Origin: UBA7985 sp002711265
GTDB lineage: Bacteria; Pseudomonadota; Alphaproteobacteria; UBA7985
Direction: 5' to 3'
NCBI GenBank assembly: GCA_965660945.1
Contig: CBFIBS010000012.1
Coordinates: 1 to 64,000 of the forward strand
DNA length: 64,000 nt
Below are positions 1 to 9,243 of the stretch, in pieces (the stretch's first letter is position 1; every line of letters begins with the position of its first letter). The notes beneath the pieces are model-generated. The model saw only the letters and a list, made by a program, of their open reading frames with translations, did not search any database and was not told where the DNA came from. The position numbers and the translations under genes are program-made.

Positions 1-183
1 CATGCTGCGTCGTGCCGGGGTTTTATTTTCTGCTGGTGGGAACGCGACTGCTGGAATGGAACCCGCCTACCACGTTGTGCAGTAGAGCAGACTTCACAAC
101 TCCTAAATCACACGTTATTATCCGTCTATCTTATGCGCCTAATGGCCGTTGGTCAGTGCATAAGCTCCTTTCCATATTGATAC
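1..183. other. Gene-free left edge, possible 3' part of an untranslated RNA
   Basis: I see no convincing protein-coding gene here: the one open frame of 87 codons has no recognisable protein features. The stretch ends in a good intrinsic terminator (184-220), so transcription from the left stops here. Complementary segments (TCTGCT near 30 and AGCAGA near 86) hint at a folded RNA. I could not match it to 6S RNA, tmRNA, SRP RNA or RNase P RNA, so it may simply be the 3' untranslated region of a gene outside the window. Confidence 0.3.
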
Positions 184-220
184 TGGGTCCGGCGCTGACG
201 CGCTTTGGACCCATTTTTTT
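184..220 (+). terminator. Rho-independent terminator
   Basis: TGGGTCC (184-190) pairs with GGACCCA (207-213). GCGC pairs with GCGC inside the stem, and seven T residues follow directly (214-220). This is a textbook intrinsic terminator on the plus strand. It closes whatever transcript enters from the left and insulates the VIT-family gene that starts 89 bp later. Confidence 0.8.
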
Positions 221-308
221 GTCCTCAGACCGGAATTGCCCGCCAGAGGGTGAAAGCGCCGGGAAAACGGTCTAGGCTGCTTTCTCATCACTGACGGTAC
301 GAAGACTG

Positions 309-1124
309 ATGACTGACAAGACCTCTGCTTCGCCCAAGCCTGCTCGCGGCCCCTTACCATCGGGCACGATGACCGCGGATGCCATGGCCCGCCACATCGC
401 CCATGAGCACGGCCGCAGCCCTTTCTCCAACAATCTCAAAGAGATTGTTTACGGTGGCCTTGATGGCATCATCACCACCTTCGCCGTGGTCTCCGGCTTT
501 TCCGGTGCGGCGCTGTTGGGGGCAGGAGGCAACGGTGAAGCCTACGCCATCACGCTGGTGCTGCTGTTCGGCCTTGCCAACCTTCTCGCCGATGGTGTGT
601 CCATGGGGCTGGGCGACTTCCTCTCGACCCGGTCGGAGCAGGCGCGCTGGAACCGGGAACGCGCGGTCGAAATCCATGAAATCGCCCACAATCCGGACCA
701 GGAATACGAGGAAACCGTGCACCTGCTCGAGGAACAGGGGCTGAGCGCGGATGACGCGCGCACGGTGGCCGAAATCTATCGCCGCTATCCAGAGCTCTGG
801 GCCGACTGGATGATGGAGCACGAGCTACAGATGGAGGATATGAGTACGGCAACCCCGGCGAAGGACGGCTTTGTCACCTTCACCAGTTTCCTCGTGTTCG
901 GGGTGATCCCGCTGCTGCCCTATCTGGCATTCTGGGGGCGGGATATCAGCTCGGACACGCTGTTCATCCTCGCTTCGACCGCAACGGTCATCGCCTTGCT
1001 GGCGCTGGGGCTGGCGCGCTCGATCGTCACGCGGGAGAACCGATGGGGGGCCATGCTGGAAGTGCTTGGCGTCGGTGTGATTGCCGCTGGTATCGCCTTT
1101 GGCGTTGGTGTGCTGCTGGGCTGA
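309..1124 (+). CDS. VIT1/CCC1 family iron/manganese transporter
   Basis: A 271-residue membrane protein of the VIT1/CCC1 family, which moves Fe2+ or Mn2+ out of the cytosol. The family start is clear near residues 40-60 (NLKEIVYGGLDGIITTFAVV), where the conserved Asp-Gly stands in the first membrane helix. The second helix carries the GLANLLADGVSMGLGDFLS region. A charged cytosolic stretch (about residues 110-175, rich in Glu, Asp and Met) corresponds to the metal-binding domain between helices 2 and 3. Three more helices follow to the C-terminus. The start has only a weak ribosome binding site. It converges with dnaE, leaving about 25 bp between the stops. Detoxification or metal homeostasis is inferred from the family; the preferred metal cannot be told. 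Confidence 0.85.
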   Translation: MTDKTSASPKPARGPLPSGTMTADAMARHIAHEHGRSPFSNNLKEIVYGGLDGIITTFAVVSGFSGAALLGAGGNGEAYAITLVLLFGLANLLADGVSMGLGDFLSTRSEQARWNRERAVEIHEIAHNPDQEYEETVHLLEEQGLSADDARTVAEIYRRYPELWADWMMEHELQMEDMSTATPAKDGFVTFTSFLVFGVIPLLPYLAFWGRDISSDTLFILASTATVIALLALGLARSIVTRENRWGAMLEVLGVGVIAAGIAFGVGVLLG

Positions 1125-1149
1125 GGCGCGCCCTAAGGACCTCAGTGCT

Positions 1150-4100
1150 TTAGAAATCGACCGCTTCCACCCCGGGCACGGATTTGATCGCCGCCCGAAC
1201 GGGGCCGCTGAGCCGATAGCGGGTGTTGAGCACGACCTCGGCCTCGCGGTCCTCATCGATTTCGATGACGATGTGCACTCGGTCGTTGCCCCCCGAGCAG
1301 CCGTCGATCAGCGCCGAGACAGGGGCGAGGCTCTCGGGGCTGGACAGGAACAGCCGCAGACCCGCCGACCCCTTGGCGATCAGTGCATCGAGCTGCTCGA
1401 TCTTGGCCGCCGACAGCCGCAGATCGCCGTCGCTGGCGCCCTTGCCGCGGTCCGCCTCGACAAAGATCGGCGTACCGACTTCGAGGTTGTCGCGGTTGGC
1501 CATCAGGATTTCTGAGAAGCACACGAACTCGATCGACCCGGTGGTGTCCGAGATGGTGATCCACGCGAAGCGATTGCCGTTGGCCGAGCGGCGCTCATTG
1601 CGCGCCCCGACAACCCCGGCGATCCGCACCCGGTTGCCCTTGGGCCCGGATGTCAGCAGCTCGCCGATGGGCTGCACCCGGTTCTTTTCCAGCGCCTCGG
1701 CGTAAGCGTCGAGCGGGTGGGCGGTGAGATAGAAGCCGATGGCGTCAAACTCGCGCTTTAGCCGCTCCTGCAGCGGCCAGTCCTCCGCGTCAAGCATCTG
1801 CAGGGTCGCGGCGCCGTTACTGCCGTCCCCGCTTCCGCTGGCACTACCATTGCCGCTCCCGGTGCCGTTCCCGGTGCCGTTTTCAGTGCCGTTGGCAGGA
1901 CCGCCGAACAGCGAGGTCTGCGCCGAATTGCGCTCCTCGGTCAGGGCAATACCAAAGCGGGTCAGCCGGTCGACGTTGATGAACAGGCGCGCCCGGTTTT
2001 CGTCGATGCGGTCGAAGGCACCCGCTGCAATCAGGTTCTCCATGACCCGCTTGCCCGCGGCCCGTGTGTCGACGCGGGCGGCAAAGTCTTCCAGACCGGA
2101 GAACGGCCCGTCTTGCTCGCGTTCGGTGACTAGGTGCTCCATGGCAGCCCCGCCAACGTTCTTGATCGCATTGAGGGCATAGCGCACGGCCTTGCGCCCG
2201 GTTTCCGGATCAGTTTCGACGTCGAAAATCGGCTTGGACGCATTGATATCCGGGGGCAGCAGCGGGATCTTGAGCCGTTCCAGATCGCTCTTGAACACGG
2301 CCAGCTTGTCGGTGTTTCCGGCATCGAGGATCATGGACGCGCAGAGGAATTCCTCGGCGAAATGGGCCTTCAGATAGGCGGTCTGGTAGGACACCAGCGC
2401 GTAGGCCGCGGCGTGGGACTTGTTGAAGCCGTAGCCGGCGAAGGCCTCGATCTGGGTGAAGATTTCCAGTGCCTTGGCTTCTTTGATGTCGTTCGCGGCG
2501 GCGCCGTCAACGAAGGAAGCCTTTTGCTTGTCCATCTCTGACTTGAGCTTCTTACCCATGGCGCGGCGCAGCAGGTCGGCACCGCCCAGCGAGTACCCGG
2601 CCAGCGCCTGGGCTGCCTGCATCACCTGCTCCTGATAGATCATGATGCCGTAGGTCTCGGACACGATCGGCTCCAGCAAAGGGTGCAGGTATTGGACCTT
2701 CTCATCGCCGTGTTTACGGCTGATATAGGTTGGGATGTTCTCCATCGGCCCCGGGCGGTAGAGGGCCACGACAGCAATAATGTCCTCGAAGCGGTCGGGC
2801 CGCAGCTTGCGCAGCACGTCGCGCATGCCGGTGGATTCCAGCTGGAAGATGCCAACGGACTCGGCCCGGCTCAGCATTTCGAACACCTTGGGATCATCCA
2901 GAGGAATGCGATTGATGTCAAAGTCAGGCTGGAAGCGCCGGATCAGCCGCTCGGCCTGAGCGATCACGGTCAGTGTCTTGAGGCCGAGAAAGTCGAACTT
3001 CACCAGCCCGGCAGGCTCGACCCATTTCATGTTGAACTGGGTCGCGGGCATGTCCGAGCGCGGATCCTTGTAGAGCGGGACCAGCTTGGTCAGGTCGCGG
3101 TCGCCGATGACCACGCCGGCGGCGTGGGTCGAGGCGTTGCGGAACAGGCCTTCGAGCCGCTGTCCGATGTCGAACAGCTTGGCGACGATCTCCTCCGTCC
3201 GGCCCATCTTCTGCAGCTGCTCATCGCCGGCGATGGCCTCGGTCAGTGTCGTCGGCGCCGCCGGGTTATTGGGGATGAGCTTGGCAATGCGGTCGGTCTG
3301 GCCGTAGGGCATGCCCAGCACCCGACCGACGTCGCGGACGACGGCGCGGGCCTGCAGCTTGCCGAAGGTGATGATCTGCGCGACCCGGTCCGAGCCGTAT
3401 TTGTCGCGGACGTAGGCGATAACCTCGTCACGCCGGTCTTGGCAGAAGTCGATATCGAAGTCCGGCATCGACACCCGCTCGGGGTTGAGGAAGCGCTCGA
3501 ACAGTAAGTTGAAAGGCAGGGGGTCGATATCGGTGATGGTCAGGCTGTAGGCGACCAGCGAACCTGCCCCCGAACCCCGCCCGGGTCCAACCGGAATACC
3601 CTTGCCCTTGGCCCACTGGATGAAGTCGGCAACGATCAGGAAGTAGCCGGGAAAGCCCATCTGTTCGATCACGCCCAGCTCAAAGTCGAGCCGGTCGCGG
3701 TAGGTCTGCTCCAGCGCCGCATCGGCGGCGGGTTCGAGGGCCTGCAACCGCGCGTCCAGCCCCTCGCGGGCCATGCGGGCAAGGACTTCGGTCTCTGCCT
3801 GTCCTGAGCCATCGTCAAAGGCGGGCAGGATTGGTGGATGCAGACGGGGCATGACCGCGCAGCGACGCGCGATCTTCCAGGTGTTTTCGACCGCTTCGGG
3901 CAGGTCGGCGAACAGCCGCGCCATGTCTTGGCTGGTCTTGAAGTAGTGCTCGGGCGTCAGGCGGCGGCGGTCGCGGTGGGCCAGTGTGACGCCCTGCGCG
4001 ATACACGACAGCACTTCGTGGGCGTCGAACTGGTCCTTGCCGGCGAAGTGGGCATCGTTGGTGGCAACGATCGGCAAGCCGTGCTCGGCGGCCAGCGTCA

Positions 4101-4674
4101 GCAGGCGGGCTTCGAGTGCGCGTTCGTGGGGCTGGCCATGGCGCTGAATTTCCAGATACAGCCGCCCGTCGAACAGGCTCTGCATGGCCTTCAGATGTGC
4201 GGCGGCGCGCGAGGAGCCGTCCATCAGGTGGCGGCCCAGCGGGGACCCCTTCACGCCGTCGAGCGCGATCAGCCCTTCGGCCCGAGCGCTGAGGTCGGCG
4301 AAGTCGACCGCAGGCTCGATGCCTTCACCCTCAAGAAAGCCCTTGGAGACCAGCGCCATCAGGTTTTCGTAACCGGTCTGATCCTGCGCCAGCAGCAGCA
4401 GGCGGTCCGGGTCGGCGGTCCCGGCGCCGGGTTCGTCGCTGGCGCGGTTCAGCCCCAGCACGGCGCCGACGACAGGCTGCAGCCCGGCATCAGCCGCGGT
4501 GACCGCGAATTCGAGCGCGCCGAAAAGATTGCCCTGATCGGTCAGCGCCACCGCAGGCATATCTAGCCCGGCAGCAAGCTTGACCAGACTATTGACCGGG
4601 ATCGCACCATCGGCCAGCGAATAGGCTGATTTGACCCGAAGGTGGACGAAGGGAGGGGCAGACTCGAGGCTCAT
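1150..4674 (-). CDS. dnaE: DNA polymerase III alpha subunit (DnaE1)
   Basis: The 1174-residue catalytic subunit of the replicative polymerase. The order is PHP domain (about 1-280), polymerase core, helix-hairpin-helix and OB-fold C-terminus, the usual DnaE1 layout and length. The catalytic aspartates are in PDFDIDF (near residue 403) and DFLGLKTLTVI (near 565). The GPGRGSGAGSLVAY motif precedes them. The first PHP motif reads LRVKSAYSL, so Lys stands where the family's first metal-ligand His would be; the PHP site is therefore probably inactive. A Gly/Asn/Ser-rich linker encoded at about 1812-1907 sits before the OB-fold region and is built from near-repeats. It stands alone on the minus strand here, away from lolCDE 50 kb to the right. 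Confidence 0.97.
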   Translation of the reverse strand: MSLESAPPFVHLRVKSAYSLADGAIPVNSLVKLAAGLDMPAVALTDQGNLFGALEFAVTAADAGLQPVVGAVLGLNRASDEPGAGTADPDRLLLLAQDQTGYENLMALVSKGFLEGEGIEPAVDFADLSARAEGLIALDGVKGSPLGRHLMDGSSRAAAHLKAMQSLFDGRLYLEIQRHGQPHERALEARLLTLAAEHGLPIVATNDAHFAGKDQFDAHEVLSCIAQGVTLAHRDRRRLTPEHYFKTSQDMARLFADLPEAVENTWKIARRCAVMPRLHPPILPAFDDGSGQAETEVLARMAREGLDARLQALEPAADAALEQTYRDRLDFELGVIEQMGFPGYFLIVADFIQWAKGKGIPVGPGRGSGAGSLVAYSLTITDIDPLPFNLLFERFLNPERVSMPDFDIDFCQDRRDEVIAYVRDKYGSDRVAQIITFGKLQARAVVRDVGRVLGMPYGQTDRIAKLIPNNPAAPTTLTEAIAGDEQLQKMGRTEEIVAKLFDIGQRLEGLFRNASTHAAGVVIGDRDLTKLVPLYKDPRSDMPATQFNMKWVEPAGLVKFDFLGLKTLTVIAQAERLIRRFQPDFDINRIPLDDPKVFEMLSRAESVGIFQLESTGMRDVLRKLRPDRFEDIIAVVALYRPGPMENIPTYISRKHGDEKVQYLHPLLEPIVSETYGIMIYQEQVMQAAQALAGYSLGGADLLRRAMGKKLKSEMDKQKASFVDGAAANDIKEAKALEIFTQIEAFAGYGFNKSHAAAYALVSYQTAYLKAHFAEEFLCASMILDAGNTDKLAVFKSDLERLKIPLLPPDINASKPIFDVETDPETGRKAVRYALNAIKNVGGAAMEHLVTEREQDGPFSGLEDFAARVDTRAAGKRVMENLIAAGAFDRIDENRARLFINVDRLTRFGIALTEERNSAQTSLFGGPANGTENGTGNGTGSGNGSASGSGDGSNGAATLQMLDAEDWPLQERLKREFDAIGFYLTAHPLDAYAEALEKNRVQPIGELLTSGPKGNRVRIAGVVGARNERRSANGNRFAWITISDTTGSIEFVCFSEILMANRDNLEVGTPIFVEADRGKGASDGDLRLSAAKIEQLDALIAKGSAGLRLFLSSPESLAPVSALIDGCSGGNDRVHIVIEIDEDREAEVVLNTRYRLSGPVRAAIKSVPGVEAVDF
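1812..1907 (-). repeat. Imperfect repeat coding a Gly/Asn/Ser linker in DnaE
   Basis: On the plus strand the unit GGTGCCGTT(T/C)CC recurs at about 1859-1892, with related GC-rich units to the left. It encodes alternating Gly-Asn-Gly-Thr and Gly-Ser residues in DnaE between the fingers/HhH region and the OB-fold. The reading frame is kept. Such simple sequence is prone to length change by slippage, but a flexible linker would tolerate it. Confidence 0.6.
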
Positions 4675-4732
4675 GCGCGGAGCTTATGCGATTGCCTGAG
4701 GGGGTCAAGAAGTCCCACCGACAGACCGGCTG

Positions 4733-5641
4733 TCAGCCTCGCTGGCGTGGCAGAATCGCGCCGTGGTCGCCGATAACCCGGCTGGCCATGGCATGACCGG
4801 CGGACAGGCAGGCGGCTTCCCCTCGGCCCTCGAGCAAGGCAGCCAGATAGGCGCCATTGAAGCTGTCGCCCGCCGCCGTGGTGTCGACTACTGCAGTGGC
4901 TGCAGGAAAGGCAGGGTGCTCTGCTGCGGCCAGGCCCGGTGACAGCGGCCCGCGCTCACCACGCTTGATGGCGCAAGCCGTCCAGCGTCGCCGGGCAAAG
5001 CGGTCGATAACCGCCTCTTCACTGGTGACAGCAAAGAGCGTCATTTCATCATCGATCGAGGGTAGGGCGATGTCAGCAATCTCCCACATTCGCTCGATAC
5101 AGTCGCGGGCCGCCTCGACGGTCTCCCACAGCGATGGGCGGTAGTTGGAGTCAAAGGCAATCAGGCCCTGTTGATGCTTGCTGCGGTGCCGGAGGTGCGC
5201 CATCAGCCGCGTGCGTGCATCAGGCGAGAGAATGGCGAGGGTGATCCCCGAGAGGTAAGTGATTTCGGCGGGGGGCAGGCCTATTTCCACGCTGGGCGCG
5301 GCGAACATTTGGCGTGCGGCCGAGGCCGAGCGCCAGTACGAAAAGCTGCGTTCGCCCTGCGCGTCGGTTGCCACTGCATAGATACCGATGTTTCTAGCCG
5401 GGTCGGGCTGCGTGTGGCTGAGATCGATACCCTCATCCGCTGCGGCCCGCCGGAAGGCTCGCGAAAGCGGATCGGTGCCGAGGGCAGTCAGGTAGGATAC
5501 CGACGCCGCCGCGCCGTGGGCACGGGCGAAGTAGACGGCCGTGTTATAGGTGTCGCCCGCGAAGCCCACCGCGAAACCTGCCGCCTTGTCCTGACGAATT
5601 TCGGCCATGACTTCACCGATGGCGAGCAGCTTGTAGGTCAT
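4733..5641 (-). CDS. kdgK: PfkB-family sugar kinase, probably 2-dehydro-3-deoxygluconokinase
   Basis: A 302-residue PfkB/ribokinase-type kinase. The N-terminal GEVMAEI and GFAGDTYNTAVYFAR stretches are typical of KdgK, and the C-terminal DTTAAGDSFNGAYLAAL carries the PfkB anion hole and the catalytic Asp. KdgK phosphorylates 2-keto-3-deoxygluconate, the product of UxuA, to KDPG. The gene is transcribed away from the uxuB-like gene across a 160-bp spacer and its partner uxuA lies 6 kb away, which supports this substrate over fructose or ribose. No KDPG aldolase is in the window. Confidence is high for the family, moderate for the substrate. Confidence 0.8.
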   Translation of the reverse strand: MTYKLLAIGEVMAEIRQDKAAGFAVGFAGDTYNTAVYFARAHGAAASVSYLTALGTDPLSRAFRRAAADEGIDLSHTQPDPARNIGIYAVATDAQGERSFSYWRSASAARQMFAAPSVEIGLPPAEITYLSGITLAILSPDARTRLMAHLRHRSKHQQGLIAFDSNYRPSLWETVEAARDCIERMWEIADIALPSIDDEMTLFAVTSEEAVIDRFARRRWTACAIKRGERGPLSPGLAAAEHPAFPAATAVVDTTAAGDSFNGAYLAALLEGRGEAACLSAGHAMASRVIGDHGAILPRQRG

Positions 5642-5680
5642 TCTGCCAGGTCCTTTATGTGCAGATCGAACTCAGGTTGT

Positions 5681-5694
5681 TGGTTCTTGTACCA
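5681..5694. promoter_or_regulatory. Inverted repeat in the kdgK/uxuB divergent promoter region
   Basis: TGGT-N6-ACCA lies in the 160-bp spacer between the divergent kdgK and uxuB-like genes. TGGT/ACCA half-sites are common in operators of GntR-family (FadR subgroup) regulators of uronate genes. This is a candidate operator only: no GntR-type regulator gene lies in the window, and the repeat is short. Confidence 0.3.
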
Positions 5695-5801
5695 CCAAAT
5701 TTACTGGCTGAGGCCAGCTGCGTTTCCGGAAGTATAGGACCGAGCGTGAGTGCGTACTTACTCGGGTTCTGTGCTTTGGTATTCTGTGTCATAGCTTACG
5801 A

Positions 5802-7226
5802 ATGAGCCAGCCACGCCAGCCCCGACGAGAGCAAGCCCGATCCCGGACCGCTGTTGTCCACCTCGGCCTCGGTGCCTTCTTCCGGGCGCATGGTGCCCCG
5901 TTGCTACAGGCTGCTGATTCCGTGGTAGGAAAAGGGGCCGGAGACTGGGGCGTGGTCGGGGTATCGTTGCGGTCATCGGCCGTTCGTGACGTTCTGGCCC
6001 CGCAGGACTTCGTCTACACAACCGTCGCGATGGCGCCTTCGGGCATGGAAACGCCGCAGAAGATCGAGATCATCAACGACGTGCTGGTCGCCCCCGAAGA
6101 TCCCCACGCAGTGCTGGCGGCCATGGCTGACCCAGCTGTCCGGCTCGTCAGCCTTACGGTTACGGAAAAGGGATACTGCAGCGGTGCCGGTGATCAACCA
6201 CTCGACCTTGATCATCCGGATGTCCGGCACGATCTGGGCCTCGATGGTGCAGCCTCTGACAGCGGACCCCGCACGGCGCCCGGCTTCATCCTGCAGGCGC
6301 TGGCACGGCGTCGCGCTCAGGCGATCGCGCCTTTCATCCTGCTGTCGCTGGACAATCTGCCCGGCAATGGCCGGGTGTTGCGTGCGGCCGTGCTCGCAAT
6401 GGCTGAGCGCCTTGATCCCAGCTTAGCCGACTGGATCGCCCATGAGGTGCGTTTTCCCTGCTCCATGGTCGACCGCATCGTTCCCGCGACGACCCCGGAT
6501 CTGATCGCGCAAGTGGAGGCAGCAACCGGCATGCGCGACGAGGCCGTCGTCGCGCACGAGCCTTTCTTCCAGTGGGTGCTCGAGGACGATTTTGGCGAGG
6601 GTCCGAGGCCGGCGTTTGAGGACGCGGGGGTGCAGCAGGTGGCGGAGGTCGAGCCCTTCGAGCGCATGAAGCTGCGGATGTTGAATGGCACGCACACGGC
6701 GCTGGCCTATATCGGCGCGCGCGCAGGACACGAAACCGTGGCCGAGGCTATGGCTGATCCAGCCGTATCCGCGCGGATCGAAGCGCTGTGGTCATGGGAA
6801 CTGGCGCCCTCGATTATCGTTCCGCCCGGGACCGACCTGAGCGACTATGCCCGTGTGCTTAAGGCCAGGTACCAGAACCCCAATATTCGCCACCGTCTGG
6901 ACCAGATTGCAATGGATGGCAGCCAGAAACTGCCGCCGCGTATCCTCGACCCCTTGTTCGCAAACCTCGCTGCCGGGCGCCCGATCGACGGTCTGCTCGA
7001 CGTTGTGGTTGCCTGGATGCAGTTCATTGAGCGTGCGGCGCTCCAGCAAAGACCGCTTGCCGATCCGCTGGCAGACAGCCTGCTTGCAGCGGCCTATGAG
7101 GCTGGCGGGAAGGCTGACGCTCTGGTTGCTGGCCTGCTGGCAATCGAGTCAATCTTCGCCGACTATCGGGTTGATGCCATCTCTACTGATCTGGTCGAAC
7201 GCCTGGCATCGAACCGACCATATTAA
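5802..7226 (+). CDS. uxuB: Mannitol dehydrogenase family protein, probable fructuronate reductase
   Basis: 474 residues of the long-chain polyol dehydrogenase family. The N-terminal VHLGLGAFFRAHGAPL contains the Gly-rich NAD-binding turn of UxuB/MtlD proteins. The middle has the family's PCSMVDRIVP segment, followed by the catalytic region RMKLRMLNGTHTALAYIGA with the conserved Lys and Asn. Interconversion of D-fructuronate and D-mannonate is favoured over mannitol oxidation because uxuA and kdgK are neighbours. Together the three would run fructuronate, mannonate, KDG, KDPG. No strong ribosome binding site precedes the ATG, so the exact start is less certain. Confidence 0.85.
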   Translation: MSQPRQPRREQARSRTAVVHLGLGAFFRAHGAPLLQAADSVVGKGAGDWGVVGVSLRSSAVRDVLAPQDFVYTTVAMAPSGMETPQKIEIINDVLVAPEDPHAVLAAMADPAVRLVSLTVTEKGYCSGAGDQPLDLDHPDVRHDLGLDGAASDSGPRTAPGFILQALARRRAQAIAPFILLSLDNLPGNGRVLRAAVLAMAERLDPSLADWIAHEVRFPCSMVDRIVPATTPDLIAQVEAATGMRDEAVVAHEPFFQWVLEDDFGEGPRPAFEDAGVQQVAEVEPFERMKLRMLNGTHTALAYIGARAGHETVAEAMADPAVSARIEALWSWELAPSIIVPPGTDLSDYARVLKARYQNPNIRHRLDQIAMDGSQKLPPRILDPLFANLAAGRPIDGLLDVVVAWMQFIERAALQQRPLADPLADSLLAAAYEAGGKADALVAGLLAIESIFADYRVDAISTDLVERLASNRPY

Positions 7227-7340
7227 TCCATCCCCTGCGTCGGTCTGCCAACAGTTCGTCGCGCACGTGGTGGATTGACCCCAGTCAGGCCCGCAACTTC
7301 AAGCCAAGCTCACAACACCAGCTTTCATCGGGAGGTAAAC

Positions 7341-8054
7341 GTGCTTAACCCCACTCAGCAGGACGTGGATCAATATTTCGAACGCGGCTACGCCATCCTT
7401 CCTGAAGCGCTGAATGGCGATGAACTGGCGGTGCTGTCCTCGGTCTGTGATGAGTTGCTGCAGGAGCCGCCAGACGATGATCAGGGCGGCAAAGCCCACA
7501 ATATCGGTAAGGGTCAGGACCGTCGTTTTCTCCGCCACAGGCATCAGGACAAGGCCGCCTTGTCCGGCTTCGTGCTCGGTCAGGGCATGCGGACGATGAT
7601 TTCACCGTTCATCGGCGCGACACCGTATCTGTTCAACGAACAATTCGTGGTAAAAGGGCCCAAAACCGGGGCAGCCTTCGCCTGGCATCAGGACAGCGGC
7701 TATGTCGGCTTTGACCACGCGCCCTATCTTTCGGTCTGGATCGCCATCGATGACACCACCGCGGACAATGGACCGGTGTTTGTGATGCCGCGCAACCTGC
7801 GTGAGGATACCTCAATCGAGGATCACCAGTGGGACGCCGAAGGCAAGGAGATGGTGGGCTACCAAGGCAGTGATCCTGGCATTCCGGCCATTGTCCCGGC
7901 AGGGTCTGTGGTGCTGTTCTCATCGGTGACGCTGCACCGTTCCTCGCCCAACACCACGGACCACTCGCGCAGGGCCTATCTGGCTCAGTACTCAGAGGCG
8001 CCACTGCTCGATCCTGCGACCGGCGCGCCCAAGACCTTCGCTGTACCGCTCTGA
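7341..8054 (+). CDS. Phytanoyl-CoA dioxygenase family protein (Fe(II)/2-oxoglutarate oxygenase)
   Basis: A member of the PhyH family of non-haem iron oxygenases, 237 residues from the GTG at 7341, which has GGGAGGT eight bases upstream. An upstream ATG at 7275 lies in the same frame but lacks a ribosome binding site. The iron triad can be seen: AFAWHQDSGY supplies His and Asp, and SVTLHRSSPN supplies the distal His, followed by the 2-oxoglutarate-binding Arg region (DHSRRAYLAQYS). Family members hydroxylate varied small molecules. Its place between uxuB and three oxidoreductases suggests it oxidatively removes a group, such as a methyl ether, from the imported sugar. The substrate is unknown. 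Confidence 0.85.
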   Translation: MLNPTQQDVDQYFERGYAILPEALNGDELAVLSSVCDELLQEPPDDDQGGKAHNIGKGQDRRFLRHRHQDKAALSGFVLGQGMRTMISPFIGATPYLFNEQFVVKGPKTGAAFAWHQDSGYVGFDHAPYLSVWIAIDDTTADNGPVFVMPRNLREDTSIEDHQWDAEGKEMVGYQGSDPGIPAIVPAGSVVLFSSVTLHRSSPNTTDHSRRAYLAQYSEAPLLDPATGAPKTFAVPL

Positions 8055-8142
8055 CCGCTCGACAGGCGATCGGGATTGCAGTTGAGGCTTCGGCCCCAGG
8101 GGCTATAGTGAGCCGGCCAAGACCCACAGGAGCCATCGCGCT

Positions 8143-9243
8143 ATGACGCAGGCTGAACGCCCGTCTGAAGCCCCCCTCAACGTCGCGCTGATCGGCGTTG
8201 GGATGGTGGCAAAAACCCACCTCCGCGCCGTGCGTGATCTGGCGCCGCTGGTGCGTTTACGCGGTGTCCTCTCCACCATGCCCGAGCGGGCGCAAGCCTT
8301 TGCCGATACCGCCGCGCGCGAGGAGGGCGTCGGGGATGTGCTGGCTTACCCCGATCTGGAAGCCCTGATCGCCGACGAGGCGCTGGATTTCGTGATTGTG
8401 CTGACCCCTCCCAATGCCCGTCAGGCCGTCGTGGAGGCCCTGTGCGCTGCCCGGCTGCCGATCCTGATGGAGAAGCCGGTCGAGCGTGACTTGGCCCGGG
8501 CAACGGCGCTGGTCGAGACCTGCGAGCGGGCCGGGATCCCGCTGGGCATTGTGTTCCAGCACCGCTTCCGTTCGGTCTCAGAACAACTCGCTACGCTGCT
8601 GCAAAACGGCGCTCTGGGTGAGGTGGGGCTGGTCGAAGTCAGCGTGCCCTGGTGGCGTGAGCAGGCTTACTACGACGAGCCGGGGCGGGGGACTTTCGCC
8701 CGTGACGGCGGCGGTGTGCTGATCTCACAGGCGATTCACAGCCTCGATCTGATGCTGTCGCTGGTCGGTGACGTATCCCGGGTTCAGGCGATGGCCGTGC
8801 GAACCCGGTTCCACGCCATGGAAGCCGAGGACTTCGTGAGCGCCGGTCTGACCTTCAGAAGCGGGGCCGTCGGGTCTCTGCAGGCCTCGACTGCTCAGTA
8901 CCCCGGTGGTGCCGAGTTTATCATCGTCCACGGCGACACGGGCGTGGCTCGGCTGGGCGCGGGGCAGCTCGCGCTGGACTGGCGCGATGGCCGTCAGGAA
9001 ATTGTGGGCGAGGCCTGGAGCACCGGTGGTGGCGCCGACCCCATGGCCTTCACCCACGCCTGGCACCAATCGGTGATCGAAGATTTTGCCCTGGCATGTC
9101 AGCAGGGCCGGGCGCCGCGCGTGACTGGTCGCGAAGCGCTGCGCGTGCACCGGCTGATCGACGCGCTGATTGCCTCATCTAACGCAGGTCGCGCCATCGA
9201 ACTCCCATCTTCGGCTGAAGACGTGAAAGCCTGCCTGTCATGA
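8143..9243 (+). CDS. Gfo/Idh/MocA family oxidoreductase (first of three)
   Basis: 366 residues. The N-terminal Rossmann turn is VALIGVGMVAKTHL, then LMEKPVER with the catalytic-site EKP motif of the family, and a C-terminal alpha/beta domain including VLISQAIHSLDLM, whose Asp-His positions close the active site. Such enzymes oxidise or reduce sugar hydroxyls with NAD(P), often making 3-keto sugars. The stop overlaps the next start (ATGA), so the three oxidoreductases and uxuA are a translationally coupled block. Exact substrate is unknown; related proteins in uronate and inositol clusters act on ring hydroxyls. Confidence 0.9.
   Translation: MTQAERPSEAPLNVALIGVGMVAKTHLRAVRDLAPLVRLRGVLSTMPERAQAFADTAAREEGVGDVLAYPDLEALIADEALDFVIVLTPPNARQAVVEALCAARLPILMEKPVERDLARATALVETCERAGIPLGIVFQHRFRSVSEQLATLLQNGALGEVGLVEVSVPWWREQAYYDEPGRGTFARDGGGVLISQAIHSLDLMLSLVGDVSRVQAMAVRTRFHAMEAEDFVSAGLTFRSGAVGSLQASTAQYPGGAEFIIVHGDTGVARLGAGQLALDWRDGRQEIVGEAWSTGGGADPMAFTHAWHQSVIEDFALACQQGRAPRVTGREALRVHRLIDALIASSNAGRAIELPSSAEDVKACLS

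Noticed and set aside
1..220. 6S RNA, tmRNA, SRP or RNase P RNA at the left edge
   Set aside because: Searched by eye for their conserved segments (for example the SRP loop bases and the RNase P GGAAAGTC stretch) and found none.
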